Part shown: positions 61,441-64,000 of the stretch, in pieces
Layout of the letters: each line of letters begins with the position of its first letter
Numbering within the stretch: position 1 is the first letter of the stretch
Assembly (NCBI GenBank): GCA_964415885.1
Contig: CAYQCE010000001.1
Coordinates: forward strand, 52,159 to 116,158
From: CAYQCE01 sp964415885
Lineage (GTDB): Bacteria > Zixibacteria > MSB-5A5 > JAABVY01 > JAHJOQ01
Length of the DNA stretch: 64,000 bases
Direction of reading: 5' to 3'
Position numbers and translations under genes: made by a program
The notes under the pieces: model-generated
Told to the model about the DNA's origin: nothing
Database searches by the model: none
Seen by the model: only the letters and a program-made list of their open reading frames with translations

Positions 61441-63318
61441 CTAATAGATGACAGTTGCCTCATTCGAGCAGGTTGATCCGCCGATTTCACAGACCTTGTA
61501 GGTGAACGAGCCTCCACCAACCTGATCAGTAGCATCGGTATAGAATCCATCATTCGGCGTTGTAGCGATCAGCACGCCGTCGCGATAGACTTCCACATCG
61601 GTTCCGGTGGCACCGCTCCAGCTTAGGTCTGCATGCTTTCGCCCCCTGACCTTGTAGCCCGTAGCGGAGAGAGTAAATCCACTCGTGCTGCTGGAAACTG
61701 TGACACTCTGAGATGTGTTGTCGGTTGCACCGTCGTCGTCGGTAACCGTCAGCGTGACTGTGTACGTACCGTCGCTGCCATACGTGTGCGACGGGTTCTG
61801 CGACGTAGACGTACCGCCATCACCAAAGTCCCAACTCCAACTGGAAATGCTGCCGTCGGAATCGGTGCTCTGATCTGTGAAGTCAGCGGTCAGGTCCGTG
61901 GTCGTATACGTGAAGTCAGCTGTCGGAGGGTTGTTCGTTGTACTGCTCGATACCGTGACGTTCTGCGAAGTATTGTCGGTGGCGCCATCGTCATCAGTAA
62001 CAGTCAGCGTGACTGTGTAGGTACCGTCGGCGCCATAAGTGTGCGATGGATTCTGGGCGGTTGAAGTGTTGCCATCGCCAAAATTCCAGCTCCAACCGGC
62101 GATGCTGCCGTCGGAGTCAGTGCTCTGATCTGTGAAGTATGCCGTCAGATCAGATGTTGTGTAGGTGAAACTCGCCGTCGGCGGGTAGTTGGTAGTCCCA
62201 CCGCTGCCGTCGTCTATTGTGACGTTGAAACGGTCGAGAACCAGATCGATTCGATTAGCAAGGGTACGATCCGAGCTTCCGGCAAAGAGGAGACCTACAG
62301 GGTTCTTGTTATTATCGTTCGTTACGATCAGAGATCCTGAGTCACCACCGCCGCTAAACGTCCCCGGAGTGATACCAATCTGATCCGTCATCGTCGCGTA
62401 CTCGGCGCAATTGAACGGGCCGCGCGGTACATAACAGACATCCACTGTCACATTGAGCTCCGCAACTTCGCCCTGAGTCCAGCCGGTTGTCCGGCCGTAT
62501 TTCTGTACTTGCTGGCCGATATAGGCACTGGTTATCTGCGCATTCGGAGTGCCATAGCCGTCACCGGAGGGCGTGGAATAACCAACCGTCGACGTGGATA
62601 CAGCAGCTATCGCGGCATCCATGTAATTGTAGGCTCCACCCATTTCGATGTACTCAAAATCGTAGAGTGTTCCTATGGCATCTCCCGGATCGGTGCCGCC
62701 GTCGCTCGGCCCGGGCTGGAGCACATTGTCTCCAATTGTCGCGTTGTTCGAATTGGCGTAAATGTGATTGTTGCTAAGTGCATAGACATTACCGGATGCA
62801 TCCTTCACACGACAACCGATAGTCCCGGCGGTAATGTCAGGATGCCCGGTTGACACTCCGATTGGAACCGGACGACTGAACCGCGCAGTGGGATCTGCGT
62901 AGATGACGAATTTCCCGGTTACTCTGACTGCCACCGGCAAATCCTCGATTTCCTGCGGAATTTCATCCAGTGCCTTTGATGTAGTTTCCAGCGCCGAGAT
63001 GCGGGCCTTTCCTCGCTGGGTAACAGGGTCTGTTGTGTATACGACTACGGCAAGCTTTCCGTCTTCGTTCAATCCGGTGCCGGTCCCGACTACATCGGGG
63101 TGAGTGAACAGAGCCTTCGTAGAACGGTCCTGAATCGACATGACGTTCTGGACTACTGGATTGGCTGCGCTGAGCAGGACTTCCGGAGTGAATGACTCCT
63201 GGTTGTTTGTGACACCGTTGTTGTCACTGCATCCTATCCATATGCTTACGGAAGCTACGAGAATCGCGGCCAGAATGCCCAGGATGACTACTCGTGAACT
63301 GAAATGGCTCCTCTTCAT
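61441..63318 (-). CDS. Secreted Nal1-like trypsin-type protease lipoprotein with PKD domains
   Basis: The 625-residue product has an N-terminal hydrophobic segment (about 9-28) followed by GCSDN, a lipobox-like site (Cys30). A pro-domain (about 50-140) precedes a trypsin-fold protease domain with the triad His185 in LSNNHIY, Asp234 in YMDAAIA and Ser327 in GGGDSGSL (about 165-365). Two PKD domains (about 375-465 and 470-560), with WSWNFGDG and WSWDFGDG motifs, and a fibronectin-like tail (about 565-620) follow. The order LSNNHI and GDSGS with a VGTGTGL pro-region places it with Nal1-type bacterial proteases. It is probably attached to the outer membrane. Start: ATG with ATAGGAGAG before it. 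Confidence 0.82.
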   Translation of the reverse strand: MKRSHFSSRVVILGILAAILVASVSIWIGCSDNNGVTNNQESFTPEVLLSAANPVVQNVMSIQDRSTKALFTHPDVVGTGTGLNEDGKLAVVVYTTDPVTQRGKARISALETTSKALDEIPQEIEDLPVAVRVTGKFVIYADPTARFSRPVPIGVSTGHPDITAGTIGCRVKDASGNVYALSNNHIYANSNNATIGDNVLQPGPSDGGTDPGDAIGTLYDFEYIEMGGAYNYMDAAIAAVSTSTVGYSTPSGDGYGTPNAQITSAYIGQQVQKYGRTTGWTQGEVAELNVTVDVCYVPRGPFNCAEYATMTDQIGITPGTFSGGGDSGSLIVTNDNNKNPVGLLFAGSSDRTLANRIDLVLDRFNVTIDDGSGGTTNYPPTASFTYTTSDLTAYFTDQSTDSDGSIAGWSWNFGDGNTSTAQNPSHTYGADGTYTVTLTVTDDDGATDNTSQNVTVSSSTTNNPPTADFTYTTTDLTADFTDQSTDSDGSISSWSWDFGDGGTSTSQNPSHTYGSDGTYTVTLTVTDDDGATDNTSQSVTVSSSTSGFTLSATGYKVRGRKHADLSWSGATGTDVEVYRDGVLIATTPNDGFYTDATDQVGGGSFTYKVCEIGGSTCSNEATVIY

Positions 63319-63956
63319 ATTTCTCTCCTATAGTTGTGGTTTGGTGGATGAAGTCGTAGTTCGAGGTGTGGGCCAGGTCAGGGGGGAGCTTTCATTATTT
63401 CGAAGTAGCGAAGATAGATGCTTGTGTGATTCATGCTGTATCTCTCTCGAATATCGGCATGAGACAGTCCGAACCGAAAAGAGTGGAATCAATCCTGGGT
63501 TGAATGTGCTCACATCGGATCACAGCTACCGTTGCACTCTTAGCCGGGTTGAGTCGTGTATTGGCATACCGCCGAATTCTCGCTCACTTTAGAAGAGCAT
63601 TGTCATCGGCTGATTGGTTTAGGTCCAATGCCACGAAACTCGGGTGAATCAGTTCTGACTCTTTTGTTTAAGAGAAACACCCACACGAAAAAAATACATC
63701 GATTAGGCGAGTGAGTGGGACCCGCCCTTTTTTTAACGAGCCCGTACGCAGCAGTCTGCACCGATAGAGTTGAAGGCCGCGGGGGTACTATTTGGAGATG
63801 TTACGGGGGCGAAATCCGATTCATGAGGATTCCGGGTGAGCAGAAGGATAGAGGGGCGTGAACGGATGGAATATACGGTAGAGTGCCGTTGATGGAGAGC
63901 GACCAGAGATATGATACGACATTTGGAGTAATTCGTGGAACTGCAACTTTACTAAA
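63319..63956. other. Intergenic region upstream of the Nal1-like protease
   Basis: About 640 bases without a supported gene. A weak hairpin GGCGAG...CGCCC followed by seven Ts (63706-63734) lies on the + strand with no gene before it. CTCTT-ttgttta-AGAG lies at about 63658. Several frames in the region are short and lack ribosome-binding sites. No promoter for the protease was identified with confidence. Confidence 0.3.

Positions 63957-64000
<44 letters not shown>

Overview
The window looks like chromosomal DNA of an anaerobic, Gram-negative, free-living bacterium of the FCB group, most like candidate phylum Zixibacteria. This is inferred from many secreted proteins ending in dockerin-type repeats of the form GDVDGSGGIDIDDIVYLI, one Por/type IX sorting tail, sigma-54 control, abundant Cys-rich redox proteins and multihaem cytochrome. 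No ribosomal RNA, phage, integrase or CRISPR array was seen. A partial CAT-anticodon tRNA lies at the right edge.

Left part (1-24.8 kb): the tail of a chemotaxis receptor, a hybrid PAS histidine kinase, a DUF1761 membrane protein, a PAS-LuxR regulator and a methyltransferase lie on the + strand. They are interspersed with large minus-strand secreted proteins: an FTP/M36-like metalloprotease with thrombospondin-3 repeats, three LamG-rich proteins (one with an SGNH hydrolase) and a beta-helix protein. All of these end in dockerin repeats, and two also carry a cohesin-like domain. Two intergenic regions hold what look like short minus-strand RNAs driven by a shared promoter block. A third holds a long structured leader. 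A MITE-like palindromic element follows the beta-helix gene's upstream region.

Centre (25-51.5 kb): this is the most coherent system. A PAS/AAA+ sigma-54 activator is followed by a NifX-like protein and a membrane redox complex: an HdrD-like ferredoxin protein, cytochrome b, a 4x[4Fe-4S] protein, and an NrfD fused to a six-haem cytochrome c. The same operon then carries one kinase and three receiver proteins. A convergent minus-strand operon encodes a 63-residue protein, methyltransferase, radical SAM protein, cupin and old-yellow-enzyme-type reductase. A second kinase/NtrC pair precedes an operon for a Cys-rich small protein, NuoE-like, NuoF-GltD fusion, NuoG-N/HoxU-like and GltB-FMN-domain proteins, which could join NADH, NADPH and ferredoxin. 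Four candidate -24/-12 promoters, three with paired RTGTTGC boxes upstream, suggest these operons form one sigma-54 regulon.

Right part (51.7-63.4 kb, minus strand): an FG-GAP/dockerin protein, a type IX-sorted protein and a proteolysis-centred cluster. That cluster holds a Nal1-like trypsin with PKD domains, a free copy of its pro-domain, an ECF sigma factor, a probable sigma partner, a TPR-CHAT caspase-like protease and a secreted subtilisin with dockerin.
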